Positions 43,521-53,016 of a stretch of DNA of 64,000 bases are shown here, piece after piece. The position numbers and the translations under genes are program-made. The stretch spans positions 1,488,001 through 1,552,000 of the forward strand of contig NZ_CP104166.1 in assembly GCF_029982035.1 (NCBI RefSeq), in the 5' to 3' direction. Origin of the DNA: Megaera polyxenophila (GTDB lineage: Bacteria > Pseudomonadota > Alphaproteobacteria > Rickettsiales > Rickettsiaceae). Position 1 is the first letter of the stretch. Every line of letters begins with the position of its first letter. The notes under the pieces were generated by a model, which saw nothing but the letters and a program-made list of their open reading frames with translations, searched no databases and had not been told where the DNA came from.

Positions 43521-44282
43521 ATGACAGATAATATAAAAATAAAAGTTCGTAATTTACACAAAGCATTTGGTAATCATAAAGTGCTTGACGGGATAGACCT
43601 TGATGTAAAAAAAGACAGTTCTCTTGTTATTCTGGGCGGTTCAGGTACGGGAAAGTCGGTTTTAATTAAAACAATTATAGGACTTCTAACGCCGGATAAG
43701 GGAAGCATAACTTTGGATGATCAAGAAACAGTAAATATTTCCTCTAAAGCTCGCTTAAAAATTTTAGAAAATTGTGGTTTCCTTTTCCAGGGAGGAGCAT
43801 TATTTGATTCCTTAAGTGTCAGTGAAAATATCACTTTCTTTGCCCAGAAATTATATTCCTTAAAAAGAGATGAAATAAAAGAATTAGCTCTCAAAAAGCT
43901 AAAGTCAGTTGGACTTTCCGAGAGGATATTAAACTTGTATCCAGCGGAATTATCAGGAGGAATGCAAAAAAGAGTATCTCTAGCGCGAGCAATTTGTACA
44001 GATCCCCAAATTATATTTTTTGACGAACCAACTACGGGTCTTGATCCTATCATGGCCAATGTTATTAATGATTTAATTATTAAAATTCGAGAAGAACTAG
44101 GGGCAACAACAATAGCTATTACTCATGATATGAATAGTGTTAGAAGAATTGCTAAAGAAGTGGTTTTAATCCACAATGGCAAAATCCAATGGTCTGGAAC
44201 TAAAGAGGAAATGGATACAACAGATAATCCATATATGTTTCAATTTATTAACGGATTATCGTCTGGACCTTTTGAGGTCTAA
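43521..44282 (+). CDS. mlaF: Phospholipid ABC transporter ATP-binding protein MlaF
   Basis: A 253-residue ABC ATPase. Walker A GGSGTGKSVLIK, Q-loop LFQGGALFDSLSV, signature LSGGMQKRVSLARA, Walker B IIFFDEPTTGLDP and switch His in ITHDMNS are all intact. FQGGALFDS is typical for the MlaF subgroup. It powers MlaE. The Omp85-type gene at 44304 starts 21 bases later, so all three may be co-transcribed for envelope upkeep. Confidence 0.96.
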   Translation: MTDNIKIKVRNLHKAFGNHKVLDGIDLDVKKDSSLVILGGSGTGKSVLIKTIIGLLTPDKGSITLDDQETVNISSKARLKILENCGFLFQGGALFDSLSVSENITFFAQKLYSLKRDEIKELALKKLKSVGLSERILNLYPAELSGGMQKRVSLARAICTDPQIIFFDEPTTGLDPIMANVINDLIIKIREELGATTIAITHDMNSVRRIAKEVVLIHNGKIQWSGTKEEMDTTDNPYMFQFINGLSSGPFEV

Positions 44283-44303
44283 GTAAATAAGTAGAACTAT
44301 GTA

Positions 44304-46112
44304 ATGAGCAATAAAAATTTTTTTTATTATGCAATAATACTACTAGCTACAGTTTGCCTTATTATTGTACCTTATGTGGCGCTTGCAAAGGAATCAAAAT
44401 ACACTTCTATTAAGTTAATTATTAAAGAACAGCCGGAAGTTGAAAGTTCTATAAAATCAGTTATGAAAAAACTGAACGAACTCGCCCGAAATATGGAAAA
44501 AACGGCCAAGTTATATAACACAATAAACCAAAAAGCTTACTGGGAAAGCGAAGGTAAAAAATCTTTCTTACGATATTTACATTCCGAAGGGTACTATGAT
44601 GCAACTATCGAGACTGAATTTCCAGAAACAGAAAATTCCATTATTTTTTATGTGAATGGCTGGGAAAGGTATAAAGTAAAAAAAATTATTCTGAAATATG
44701 CAGAAAACAGTAATCATGACATAAACATTCCGGATATTACCGGGCTTAAAATTAAGGAAGGAGATTTCGCAGTAGCCGCTAATGTTATAGATTCCGAAAA
44801 AGTACTCACTAAAAATATCGAAAAGAATAACTGCCTCTTAAGTTTAGAGGTAACGCATGAAGCTATTATCGATAATTCCGATGATACTATGATGATAAAT
44901 TTTATAATTAATGCAGGGCCATATGCAACAATTAAATCGGTTGATTTTAAAGGCCTACGTTCTGTAAATCCGGATTACGTTAAAAAATTAATTCCATTTA
45001 AAAATGATCAATGTTTTAGGCCTTCTTTCCTCCAAGAAGCCCAAGGTTCTCTTCAAAAGACAGGACTTTTTGCAATAATAAACACTGAAATACCAGATCA
45101 TACCGACAATAAGGGTAAAGTACCAATAGTATTTGATTTAAAAGAACAGAAACATAGAAGCGTAAAAGCTGGTTTTAGTTATGGAACCGATTTAGGTTTT
45201 GGTACTACACTGGGGTGGAATCATAAAAACTTTTTTGGTAACGGGGAAACGGTAAAGACTGAAATTTCTGGCAATCAGAAGGAACAAATTATTGATCTTG
45301 AATTTACCAAACCTTTTTATAAACAAGATAATCAAACTTTAAAAATAGGACTTTCCGGAGAAAATACTACCTCAAAAGCTTATGATAATAGAGAAGGTAT
45401 GTTATCTGTCGGTATAGAAAGAAAACTAACTAATATATGGACGGCTGGTGTTTCGGGTAAATATTCTTATAGTGTTGTTAAAGAGACGCAAGGTTCAAAG
45501 GACTTTTCTTTTCTCTCGATTCCATTATTTCTCAAGCGCGATACAAGAGATAATATTTTAAATACTCATAAAGGTCTTGAATTGCAGTTTAAAACAGAAC
45601 CTTTTTTTCCTACAAAAACAGGAGCTAGATCTTTCTTTAAAAATGAAGTTATAGCAGCTAAATACACTCCTTTTAGAGTTAAGTTTGATCCGGTTATAGC
45701 CATAAAGGTTTCGGCTGGGGTAATTAGCGGAACGAAATCGGCAAAAATACCGGCGAACGAAAGGTTTTATACAGGTGGGGTTGGGTCCGTAAGAGGTTAT
45801 GCTTATCAGCTTGCAGGACCGATTGACCAAAAAAATCATCCGATCGGAGGCCGTTCGATGATTTTAAGTAACCTTGAACTTAGAACTAAGATAAAAAATG
45901 ATATTGGTCTCGTAGTATTTTTTGACAGTGGCAACGTATTTAGTTCCACTACTCCAGCGCTTGGTAAAAAAATGTTCCATGGTTTTGGAGCGGGCATGCG
46001 GTACTTTACTGATTTTGGACCTCTAAGGCTAGATATAGGTTTTCCGGTTAAACCAAGGAAAAAGGTTGATAAAGCCTTTCAGTTATATTTTGGTATTGGG
46101 CAAAACTTCTAG
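44304..46112 (+). CDS. Outer membrane Omp85 protein, TamA-like
   Basis: A 602-residue outer membrane protein. An N-terminal signal peptide (FFYYAIILLATVCLIIVPYVALA, about residues 5-28) is followed by about three POTRA domains (about 35-270) and a 16-strand beta barrel. The barrel includes GVGSVRGYAYQLAGP (the VRGY motif of TamA/Omp85) and ends in the aromatic YFGIGQNF. TamA helps insert autotransporters and supports lipid transport. The length fits TamA (about 580) better than BamA (about 770). Its place after mlaEF fits an envelope role. No tamB is adjacent. Confidence 0.88.
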   Translation: MSNKNFFYYAIILLATVCLIIVPYVALAKESKYTSIKLIIKEQPEVESSIKSVMKKLNELARNMEKTAKLYNTINQKAYWESEGKKSFLRYLHSEGYYDATIETEFPETENSIIFYVNGWERYKVKKIILKYAENSNHDINIPDITGLKIKEGDFAVAANVIDSEKVLTKNIEKNNCLLSLEVTHEAIIDNSDDTMMINFIINAGPYATIKSVDFKGLRSVNPDYVKKLIPFKNDQCFRPSFLQEAQGSLQKTGLFAIINTEIPDHTDNKGKVPIVFDLKEQKHRSVKAGFSYGTDLGFGTTLGWNHKNFFGNGETVKTEISGNQKEQIIDLEFTKPFYKQDNQTLKIGLSGENTTSKAYDNREGMLSVGIERKLTNIWTAGVSGKYSYSVVKETQGSKDFSFLSIPLFLKRDTRDNILNTHKGLELQFKTEPFFPTKTGARSFFKNEVIAAKYTPFRVKFDPVIAIKVSAGVISGTKSAKIPANERFYTGGVGSVRGYAYQLAGPIDQKNHPIGGRSMILSNLELRTKIKNDIGLVVFFDSGNVFSSTTPALGKKMFHGFGAGMRYFTDFGPLRLDIGFPVKPRKKVDKAFQLYFGIGQNF

Positions 46113-46182
46113 CTTAGAGAAAAGCTAAAGTCGTTTCTGGCGTCGTGGATACCGCAGAAATTTGTTAGTTAATAGAAGTGTT

Positions 46183-47679
46183 TTAAACTATTTTCTGATA
46201 TTCAAAATATATTTTTCTTACTGAATATATCCATAATAAGCAGACAACTATAAATATCACCATTAAACTAGAAGAAATGCTATTATATGTAGCTGTCGGT
46301 AATATAGTAAAAATCACGGATTGAACAAGACCGCTAGCAGATTTTCCAATTTTAGGGCTAATTACATCTACAGCTGCTTTACCTTTAGTTCTGAGTTCTT
46401 GGTCAAGAGGAATATATAGCATCTCTCTTGAGGTATCCCAAATAGAATATTTCGAGCCTTTTGAGAGAATATTTTGAATTGCCCCTACCGACACTGCAAG
46501 TGCAAGAGGGGTAGTGATAATTGCACCTTCATAAAAAGAAAAAATCACCTCATCGAAAACAACTAGCACAAAAAACATGCTTCCGGTAATTAGAATAACA
46601 ATTGGGGTAATAACTGCAGCAGTAAACCAGCTTCTAGTGCGCATTATGTTAGTTCCTACTACAGTTAGGATCATTATTACAACTCCAGTCCAGAGAATGT
46701 AAATACTGCTAAAAGCTGCAAATTCCGTAACACTTGGATAAAGTTCTTTAATCTTTGCTTTCCACACGGCTTCTACTAAGTTCATGGACAACCCAAATGA
46801 GGCTGAACAAATAAGCATCAACCACAGATATTTTGAACGAGCGATATATTTAAAACTCTCGATTAGTCCCATTTTATTTTTTGATAATTCTTCCGGCGGC
46901 CTTAAATATAAATTGGGATTAGTCATCACTCTTTTTGTTATGTATCTAACAAGTAAGCATGAAAATATCGCAGAAAGAGCAACGAAACTTGTTGATACTT
47001 GAGTAAGCAGTATTTTGCTATCAGAGATAGTAAATAATTTTCTGGTTATGCTTTCTTTGGAAGATAAATTTAGCATAAGGAGGCCCACAACGATTACAGA
47101 AGAGTTACCGAATAAGGAAAATAAAGTATAAAATCTTTTTGCTTCCTTAGTAGAAGTTATCTCGTTAGCTAATTGCCAGAAAAGCAAAATATAAAAAACG
47201 TTAGGCCATAATTCAGATAAAGTATAAAATATTATGTAACCCCAATTACCGAGAATAGCTATATACCATTTAAAATGAGGGTAGGCAGACATCAGGTAAT
47301 CCAATTTTTCTCCATTCATATGAAAAAAATCGATATTGGGATATAATATGAAAGCAAAAATCACGTAAAAACCAGTAAAAAAAGAGACAAGGTGGTAGAA
47401 TATTTTCTCAAAAGTTAAATGATTTATAAGTTTTGCATAGATAATAACAAATATGGTTGCAGCTGGAGTTACACAATATACTTTTGCAAAACTTGTTATC
47501 TCGGCACTAATCTCAGAAATTAATATGCTGTCTTTTAAGATTCTTAAAATATTTTGGTTAAATAAAACACAAAACATCAAAGCGGCCATCGGTATGAATT
47601 TAGCTAATTCATATCTTTTTATAGGCCAAAAAATAGTTCTGATTTTACTTTTAAAATGATCTGAGTCTGATTGCGACAT
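46183..47679 (-). CDS. tlc: ATP/ADP translocase (Tlc family)
   Basis: A 498-residue protein with about 11-12 membrane segments. Family features include the start FWPIKRYELAKFIPMAALMF and FNQNILRILKDSILI. Tlc carriers swap host ATP for bacterial ADP across the inner membrane and are a mark of Rickettsiales and Chlamydiae. Some family members carry other nucleotides; which type this is cannot be told by eye. AGGTG lies 9 bases before the ATG. A strong hairpin with a T10 run lies just upstream. Confidence 0.95.
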   Translation of the reverse strand: MSQSDSDHFKSKIRTIFWPIKRYELAKFIPMAALMFCVLFNQNILRILKDSILISEISAEITSFAKVYCVTPAATIFVIIYAKLINHLTFEKIFYHLVSFFTGFYVIFAFILYPNIDFFHMNGEKLDYLMSAYPHFKWYIAILGNWGYIIFYTLSELWPNVFYILLFWQLANEITSTKEAKRFYTLFSLFGNSSVIVVGLLMLNLSSKESITRKLFTISDSKILLTQVSTSFVALSAIFSCLLVRYITKRVMTNPNLYLRPPEELSKNKMGLIESFKYIARSKYLWLMLICSASFGLSMNLVEAVWKAKIKELYPSVTEFAAFSSIYILWTGVVIMILTVVGTNIMRTRSWFTAAVITPIVILITGSMFFVLVVFDEVIFSFYEGAIITTPLALAVSVGAIQNILSKGSKYSIWDTSREMLYIPLDQELRTKGKAAVDVISPKIGKSASGLVQSVIFTILPTATYNSISSSLMVIFIVVCLLWIYSVRKIYFEYQKIV

Positions 47680-47699
47680 TGCTTAATAACACCTATGAC

Positions 47700-47734
47700 A
47701 AAAAAAAAACTTAAAATATGTTCTGTTTTAAGTT
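47700..47734 (-). terminator. Hairpin plus T10 just upstream of tlc (terminator or attenuator)
   Basis: Read on the minus strand, AACTTAAAA (47734-47726) pairs perfectly with TTTTAAGTT (47716-47708), 9 bp with a 9-base loop, and is followed by a T10 run to 47700. This lies 21 bases before the tlc ATG. The plus-strand side also has ATTTTT after the stem, so the element may work both ways. It either insulates tlc from upstream minus-strand transcription or is an attenuator in its leader. Confidence 0.6.
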
Positions 47735-47875
47735 ATTTTTAGTCGTGAGGCTGCAAAGCTTCTTTATATCTAAATAGTGATTTAAAAAACCTTGTAAAGC
47801 CGTAAGTCAACGATAAAAAATTTAAGGGATTATAATCAGCTTTAAATAACCCGTCAAGCGCAAATACAGGTAAAC

Positions 47876-48898
47876 ATGTTTTCTTTTTGTAATGAGTTAC
47901 ATAAAATATATCAAGAAGATTACTGTAAATATTTAGATTTAGACCAAGGATGGGATAATTACAAATTAGGTGCTATAAAATCTGGTTACAATTCTAAACT
48001 TTCTAATTTATGGTTATTTAAATCAGGCACATCCTCTAATCAAAATTTTGTCATAGTACCTTCTCTATTTAACTCTCCTGCGATATTGTTTTTAAACCGA
48101 AAGCAGAATTATATTGAATATGTTAAATCATTTGGTGATGTTTACTTACTTGAATGGAAAGAAACCAAAGACACTTTGAAATTATATGATTATGCAAAGG
48201 ACGTTGCTAAAGCTGTAAGATTTGTCCAGGATAGAACATCGACTCAGCCAAATCTGGTCGGACACTGTATAGGAGGAAATATAGCAATCTTCTCTACATT
48301 TATTTATAACAATATAAAATCTCTAACTTTGCTTACTACACCTTGGGACTATTCGCATTTTGCTGCTCCGTACTTTTTATCAGAAGCTTTACAGATAAAA
48401 AAAGCTATATACGGCTTAGACACAGTACCCAAAATTTATATACAAATGATGTTTTTTATGCTGTTTCCAAGCCATTATCAAACAAAGGTAAATAAGTATT
48501 TTGCTCTCAAAACGCAAGAAGCGAGAGAAAAATATTTGCGTATTGAGCAATGGTTACAGTCAGGTATAGAAATTCCAGTTTCGGTATATAACGAGATTCT
48601 AGATGAAATAATTGCTAAAAATGCCCTAATTAGTAACACCATATATATTAATGATCAGCCTGTTTCTTTAGAAAAAATCGATGTTCCAACCTGTATTATT
48701 TCAGCTAAAGACGATCAAATTGTTCCTATTTCTTCAATAGTTCCTTTGCAAAAGGGGATAAAAAAATCTACACTTATATCGGTTGACGGTGGTCATATAA
48801 ACTATTTGATAAATAATGACCAGAAATTTAAGAAACAATATACTCAGTGGTTGTGCAACCAAAATTTAATTAGCATCAAGAGAGGTATAAAAAAATGA
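47876..48898 (+). CDS. phaC: Polyhydroxyalkanoate synthase, short (class III PhaC-like)
   Basis: A 340-residue alpha/beta hydrolase. The lipase box has Cys as nucleophile (GHCIGGN, Cys131), as in PHA synthases. Asp279 or Asp280 in KDDQIVP and His307 in GGHINY complete the triad. TTPWDYSHF is a family motif. It polymerises hydroxyacyl-CoA into storage polyester. The length fits class III PhaC, which works with PhaE; no phaE is adjacent. It overlaps the thiolase gene by 4 bases, as expected for a pha operon. Confidence 0.82.
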   Translation: MFSFCNELHKIYQEDYCKYLDLDQGWDNYKLGAIKSGYNSKLSNLWLFKSGTSSNQNFVIVPSLFNSPAILFLNRKQNYIEYVKSFGDVYLLEWKETKDTLKLYDYAKDVAKAVRFVQDRTSTQPNLVGHCIGGNIAIFSTFIYNNIKSLTLLTTPWDYSHFAAPYFLSEALQIKKAIYGLDTVPKIYIQMMFFMLFPSHYQTKVNKYFALKTQEAREKYLRIEQWLQSGIEIPVSVYNEILDEIIAKNALISNTIYINDQPVSLEKIDVPTCIISAKDDQIVPISSIVPLQKGIKKSTLISVDGGHINYLINNDQKFKKQYTQWLCNQNLISIKRGIKK

Positions 48899-50070
48899 AG
48901 GAAGTATTTATTACACATGCTAAAAGAACTGCGGTAGGTTCATTTTTAGGGAGTTTGTCACAAATTCCAGCTCCTACGCTTGGTGCAAGCGTAATTAAAG
49001 CTATATTAGATGACAGTAAAGTCGATAATAAATTAATCAGCGAAGTAATATTAGGACAGGTAATTACCGGCGGATCAGGGCAGAATCCCGCTCGTCAGGC
49101 TGCTATTAAAGCAGGTATGGATACATCCGTTCCGGCCGTTACTATCAATAAAGTTTGTGGTTCGGGGTTAAAGGCGGTATCAATAGCTGCGAATGCTATT
49201 GCTTGCAAACAAGCTGATTTAATTATTGCAGGAGGACAGGAAAATATGTCTCTTGGAATGCACGGTACTTACATTAGGAGCGGCAGGAAATTTGGTGATG
49301 AGAAATTAATTGATTTTATGATGTATGATGGCTTAACTGATGTTTTTTCGGGTGTTGCAATGGGGATTACAGCAGAAAATATTGCCAAAAAATTTAACAT
49401 TTCCAGAGAAATGCAGGATGAATTTGCAGTTAAATCACAAGCAAAAGCAGCAGCCGCTCAAAAAAATGGTAGATTTAAAAATGAAATCGTACCGATTGAA
49501 GTGCAACTGAAAAAAGAAACAAAAATCTTTGATTACGATGAAGGGGTAAGAGGAGATTCTTCCCTAGAAGTTCTAAGCAAGCTACGGCCGGCATTTGATC
49601 CTGCCGGTACTGTTACAGCCGGTAATGCCTCAACCATAAACGATGGTGCAGCGGCAGTACTGGTTGCTTCAGAAGAAGCAGTCAAAAAATATAATTTAAA
49701 CCCGATTGCTAGAATTGTTTCAACTGGTATGTGCGGGGTTGATCCTTCAATCATGGGTACAGGTCCGGTGCCGGCTGCGAAATTAGCGTTGGCAAGAGCA
49801 GGATGGAGTGTTGATGACCTTGATCTCATAGAAGCAAATGAAGCATTTGCCGTGCAGGCATGTTACGTTAATGAGCAGATGAAATGGGGCACGAGCAAAG
49901 TTAATGTTAATGGCGGCGCTGTCGCTATTGGCCATCCGATTGGAGCAAGTGGTGCTAGAGTCTTAGTGACTTTATTGCACGAAATGCAAAAAATATCAGC
50001 TAAAAAAGCTCTTGCTACCTTGTGTATCGGCGGAGGGATGGGTATTGCTATGTGCTTTGAAAAACCATAG
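48895..50070 (+). CDS. phaA: Acetyl-CoA C-acetyltransferase (biosynthetic thiolase)
   Basis: A 391-residue thiolase. Catalytic Cys88 is in INKVCGSGLKA, His is in GHPIGASGARV and the second Cys in TLCIGGGMG. It condenses two acetyl-CoA to acetoacetyl-CoA. Translational coupling with phaC points to polyhydroxybutyrate synthesis, though the same enzyme could run in the breakdown direction. An acetoacetyl-CoA reductase is not adjacent. Confidence 0.94.
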   Translation: MKEVFITHAKRTAVGSFLGSLSQIPAPTLGASVIKAILDDSKVDNKLISEVILGQVITGGSGQNPARQAAIKAGMDTSVPAVTINKVCGSGLKAVSIAANAIACKQADLIIAGGQENMSLGMHGTYIRSGRKFGDEKLIDFMMYDGLTDVFSGVAMGITAENIAKKFNISREMQDEFAVKSQAKAAAAQKNGRFKNEIVPIEVQLKKETKIFDYDEGVRGDSSLEVLSKLRPAFDPAGTVTAGNASTINDGAAAVLVASEEAVKKYNLNPIARIVSTGMCGVDPSIMGTGPVPAAKLALARAGWSVDDLDLIEANEAFAVQACYVNEQMKWGTSKVNVNGGAVAIGHPIGASGARVLVTLLHEMQKISAKKALATLCIGGGMGIAMCFEKP

Positions 50071-50082
50071 ATTAAATTTATT

Positions 50083-50977
50083 GTGAAAACCACTCTACCC
50101 CCACGTTCTCTTATAGCTCGGGAAAGATTAGCAAGGGTTACAGAGGAAATTCTGGCTTCAGCTAGAGATAAAATAGCTATGATTATCCTTTTTGGTTCTT
50201 ACGCAAAAGGAACGTGGGTACAGGATTGGTACACTGAAGGCCATATACTTTACAGTTACCAGAGTGATTTTGACATTATGGTTATAGTCAAAGGAAAATA
50301 TGGAGGTGGAGCGGCCCGCTTTCGGATAGAGGATAATATAAAAAGAAGACTGGAAAAAAAAAGGACTTCGTGGTTTAGGATTAAAAGAACCCTTAGTAAC
50401 TATTGTTCTGGAATCTATTAACGTCGTAAACGAGCATCTAGAACAGGGGCAGTATTTTTTTACCGATATAAAAAAGGAAGGAGTGCTACTTTATGATAGT
50501 GGTGAATTTAAACTATCAGAAGCAAAAGAGCTACCAACGGAAAAAAGAAAAGAAATAGCACAAAAAGATTATAAACACTGGTTTGGCAAAGGTGCATCGT
50601 TTTTTATTGATACCTTTCATGCTCTGGAAAGAAAGGATTTTAACAAAGGAGCTTTTGAGCTTCATCAAGCTACAGAGAGTTTTTACAGCACTATTCTGCT
50701 AGTTTTTACAGGTTATAAACCAAAACTTCATGACATATTACAACTTAGCCAAATGGCTAGGAGTTATAACCATGAATTATTTAAAATATTTCCTTGTGAA
50801 ACTGACGAGCAAAAAAAATGTTTTGAGTTGCTTGCAAAAGCCTATATTGATGCTAGGTATAACTACGAATATAGGGTTACCAAGGAAGAGTTACTTTATT
50901 TAATTGAAAGAGTGGAAAAACTGCAGAAAGTAACAGAGAAAATCTGCCTTGAGAATATTAATAGAGAAATAGCATAA
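50083..50977 (+). pseudogene. Nucleotidyltransferase-HEPN protein, frameshifted in an A9 run
   Basis: Two adjacent frames form one gene. Frame 1 (from GTG at 50083) encodes a MNT-type nucleotidyltransferase with GSYAKGTW and the acidic pair in SDFDIMV. An A9 run at 50354-50362 then shifts it to an early stop at 50421. In the next frame (+1 base) coding continues without a stop: GLGLKEPLVTIVLESINVVN, then EHLEQGQYFFTDIKKEG. This leads into the HEPN domain (DFNKGAFELHQATESFYS and AYIDARYNYEYRV) and ends at 50977. The restored protein is about 297 residues. Fused MNT-HEPN proteins occur in Rickettsia. Polymerase slippage on A9 could still yield some full protein; a base-calling error is another explanation. 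Confidence 0.82.
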
Positions 50978-51070
50978 TAATTTTATAAAATATTTTTTGC
51001 TACCATATTTGAATTTTACTTTTCAGTAACTATATATCATATGAATCAAGCAACAATTTAAGGGAAAATT

Positions 51071-52948
51071 ATGACTGAGGAAAAAAATAAATTTGATGCA
51101 GAAATAGGTAAAGTTTTGCATTTAATGATTCATTCCATCTATACGAATAAAGAAATATTCATGCGTGAGCTGATCTCTAATAGCTCCGATGCCTGTGATA
51201 AGTTAAGATACCTTGCCCAGACTGATAGCACTTTAATTGCAGATGATCCGGAATTTAAGATTCATATCAAAATCAATAAGGATGCCAAAACGATCTCAGT
51301 TAGAGATAACGGCATAGGTATGAATAAGCAGGATTTGAAAGAAAACCTCGGTACTATAGCTAAATCCGGCACGCAAAATTTTCTCAGTCAACTTTCTGGA
51401 GACAATAAAAAAGATAATATGTTGATAGGACAGTTCGGTGTCGGCTTCTATTCTGCCTTTATGGTAGCTGATCAAATTACCGTTACTTCACGAAAAGCCG
51501 GTGAGGATAAGGTGTATTCCTGGAGTTCAGATGGTAACGGTGAGTATACCGTAGCTGATGTAGATATTGATTTTTCCCGTGGGACAGAAGTATTGCTCCA
51601 CATAAAGGAAGCTGAAGAATCCTTTCTTGACCACTTTAGATTAAAACATATAGTTAAGAATTATTCAGACCATATAGCTGTTCCTATTTATTTTACGGAT
51701 GATGACGGGGTAGCAAACAAAGTCAATTCTTCTTCAGCTTTATGGATGCGCCCAAAGAGTGATATTGAACCAGAACAATACAAGGAATTCTACAAAAACG
51801 TTTCGTTCTCTCCTGATGATCCGTGGATAATAATGCATAATAAAAACGAAGGTACGGTTGAATTTACTAACTTACTATTTATTCCGTCTACCAAAACCTT
51901 TGATTTATTTCATCCGGATCGTAAGTGCCGAGTAAAATTATACATAAAAAGAGTTTTTATTACCGATGAAAATATAGATATTGTCCCGCCATACCTACGT
52001 TTCCTAAGAGGTGTAGTAGATTCGGAGGATCTACCGCTCAATATTAATAGAGAAACTCTGCAGCATAACTCTACTATAGAAAAAATTAAAAACTCCATTA
52101 CAAAAAGAGTTCTTACTGAACTTAAAAAGAAAAAGGATGAAAATTTCGAAGAGTATCTTGTTTTCTGGAATAATTTTGGTGGAGCATTAAAAGAAGGATT
52201 ATGTGAAGTTACCTCTGATCATGAAAAATTATTAGAAGTTTGTGTATTTAGAAGCGCCTTGCATGACAAAATGATCAGCTTCGACGAATATCTGGATAAT
52301 TGTAAAGGTGATGAGAAAACCATCTATTATTTAAGCGGAGAAGATGCAACTAAACTTAAAAATAGCCCTCAGATAGAAGGATTTTTAAGTAAAGGAATCG
52401 ATGTTTTGCTCTTTACTGATACTGTTGATGATTTCTGGGTCAATGTTAACGGTCGTTATAAAGACATTCAAATTAAGTCTGTAACCAGAGCTGATATAGA
52501 TCTAAATAAAACTGATTCAGCTGAAAATAAGGTTGATCAGAAAGAAAGCTCAAAGGAAAATAATGATTCTTCTAACGAGAAGTTAATCGGTTATTTTAAA
52601 GAAACATTAGGTAGTTTAGTTAAAGACGTAAAAATTTCAAAAAAATTAACATCAAGCCCTGCTTGTCTTGCGGTAGGTGAAGGAGCTATGGATATAAGAA
52701 TGGAAAGATTTTTAATAGAACAAAAGCAGTTATCTGCAGCCTCTAGTAAAATCCTTGAAGTTAATCCTAACCATAAAATTGTAAAAAAAATCCTCAGCCA
52801 AATAGACAGCACGGAACATGAAGAAGAAAATAAGCAACTTGTCCATTTATTGTTTGATCAAGCTTGTGTTATTGAAGGCCAACCTGTTGAAGATGCTGGT
52901 GCTTTTGCCAGAAGGTTGAACTACTTTTTAGAAAAGGCTAACGTATAA
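51071..52948 (+). CDS. htpG: Chaperone protein HtpG (Hsp90)
   Basis: A 625-residue bacterial Hsp90. The ATP-binding GHKL domain has IFMRELISNSSDACDKLRYL, VRDNGIGM, GTIAKSGT and GQFGVGFYSAFMVAD. The middle domain includes LRGVVDSEDLPLNINRETLQ, and a dimerisation domain follows. A Glu/Asn-rich linker lies near residues 475-505. It helps refold or stabilise client proteins. AAGGGAAAATT precedes the ATG. Confidence 0.98.
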   Translation: MTEEKNKFDAEIGKVLHLMIHSIYTNKEIFMRELISNSSDACDKLRYLAQTDSTLIADDPEFKIHIKINKDAKTISVRDNGIGMNKQDLKENLGTIAKSGTQNFLSQLSGDNKKDNMLIGQFGVGFYSAFMVADQITVTSRKAGEDKVYSWSSDGNGEYTVADVDIDFSRGTEVLLHIKEAEESFLDHFRLKHIVKNYSDHIAVPIYFTDDDGVANKVNSSSALWMRPKSDIEPEQYKEFYKNVSFSPDDPWIIMHNKNEGTVEFTNLLFIPSTKTFDLFHPDRKCRVKLYIKRVFITDENIDIVPPYLRFLRGVVDSEDLPLNINRETLQHNSTIEKIKNSITKRVLTELKKKKDENFEEYLVFWNNFGGALKEGLCEVTSDHEKLLEVCVFRSALHDKMISFDEYLDNCKGDEKTIYYLSGEDATKLKNSPQIEGFLSKGIDVLLFTDTVDDFWVNVNGRYKDIQIKSVTRADIDLNKTDSAENKVDQKESSKENNDSSNEKLIGYFKETLGSLVKDVKISKKLTSSPACLAVGEGAMDIRMERFLIEQKQLSAASSKILEVNPNHKIVKKILSQIDSTEHEEENKQLVHLLFDQACVIEGQPVEDAGAFARRLNYFLEKANV

Positions 52949-53016
52949 GCCAAAGTTTACAAGCTATGGTAAATAAGTAAGCTTTAATGTTAAAAGATTA
53001 GAAGAGAGCAAGGTAA

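Noticed and set aside
46113..46182. AGCTT/AAGCT hairpin after the TamA-like gene as a terminator
   Set aside because: The stem is only about 5 bp and no T-run follows.
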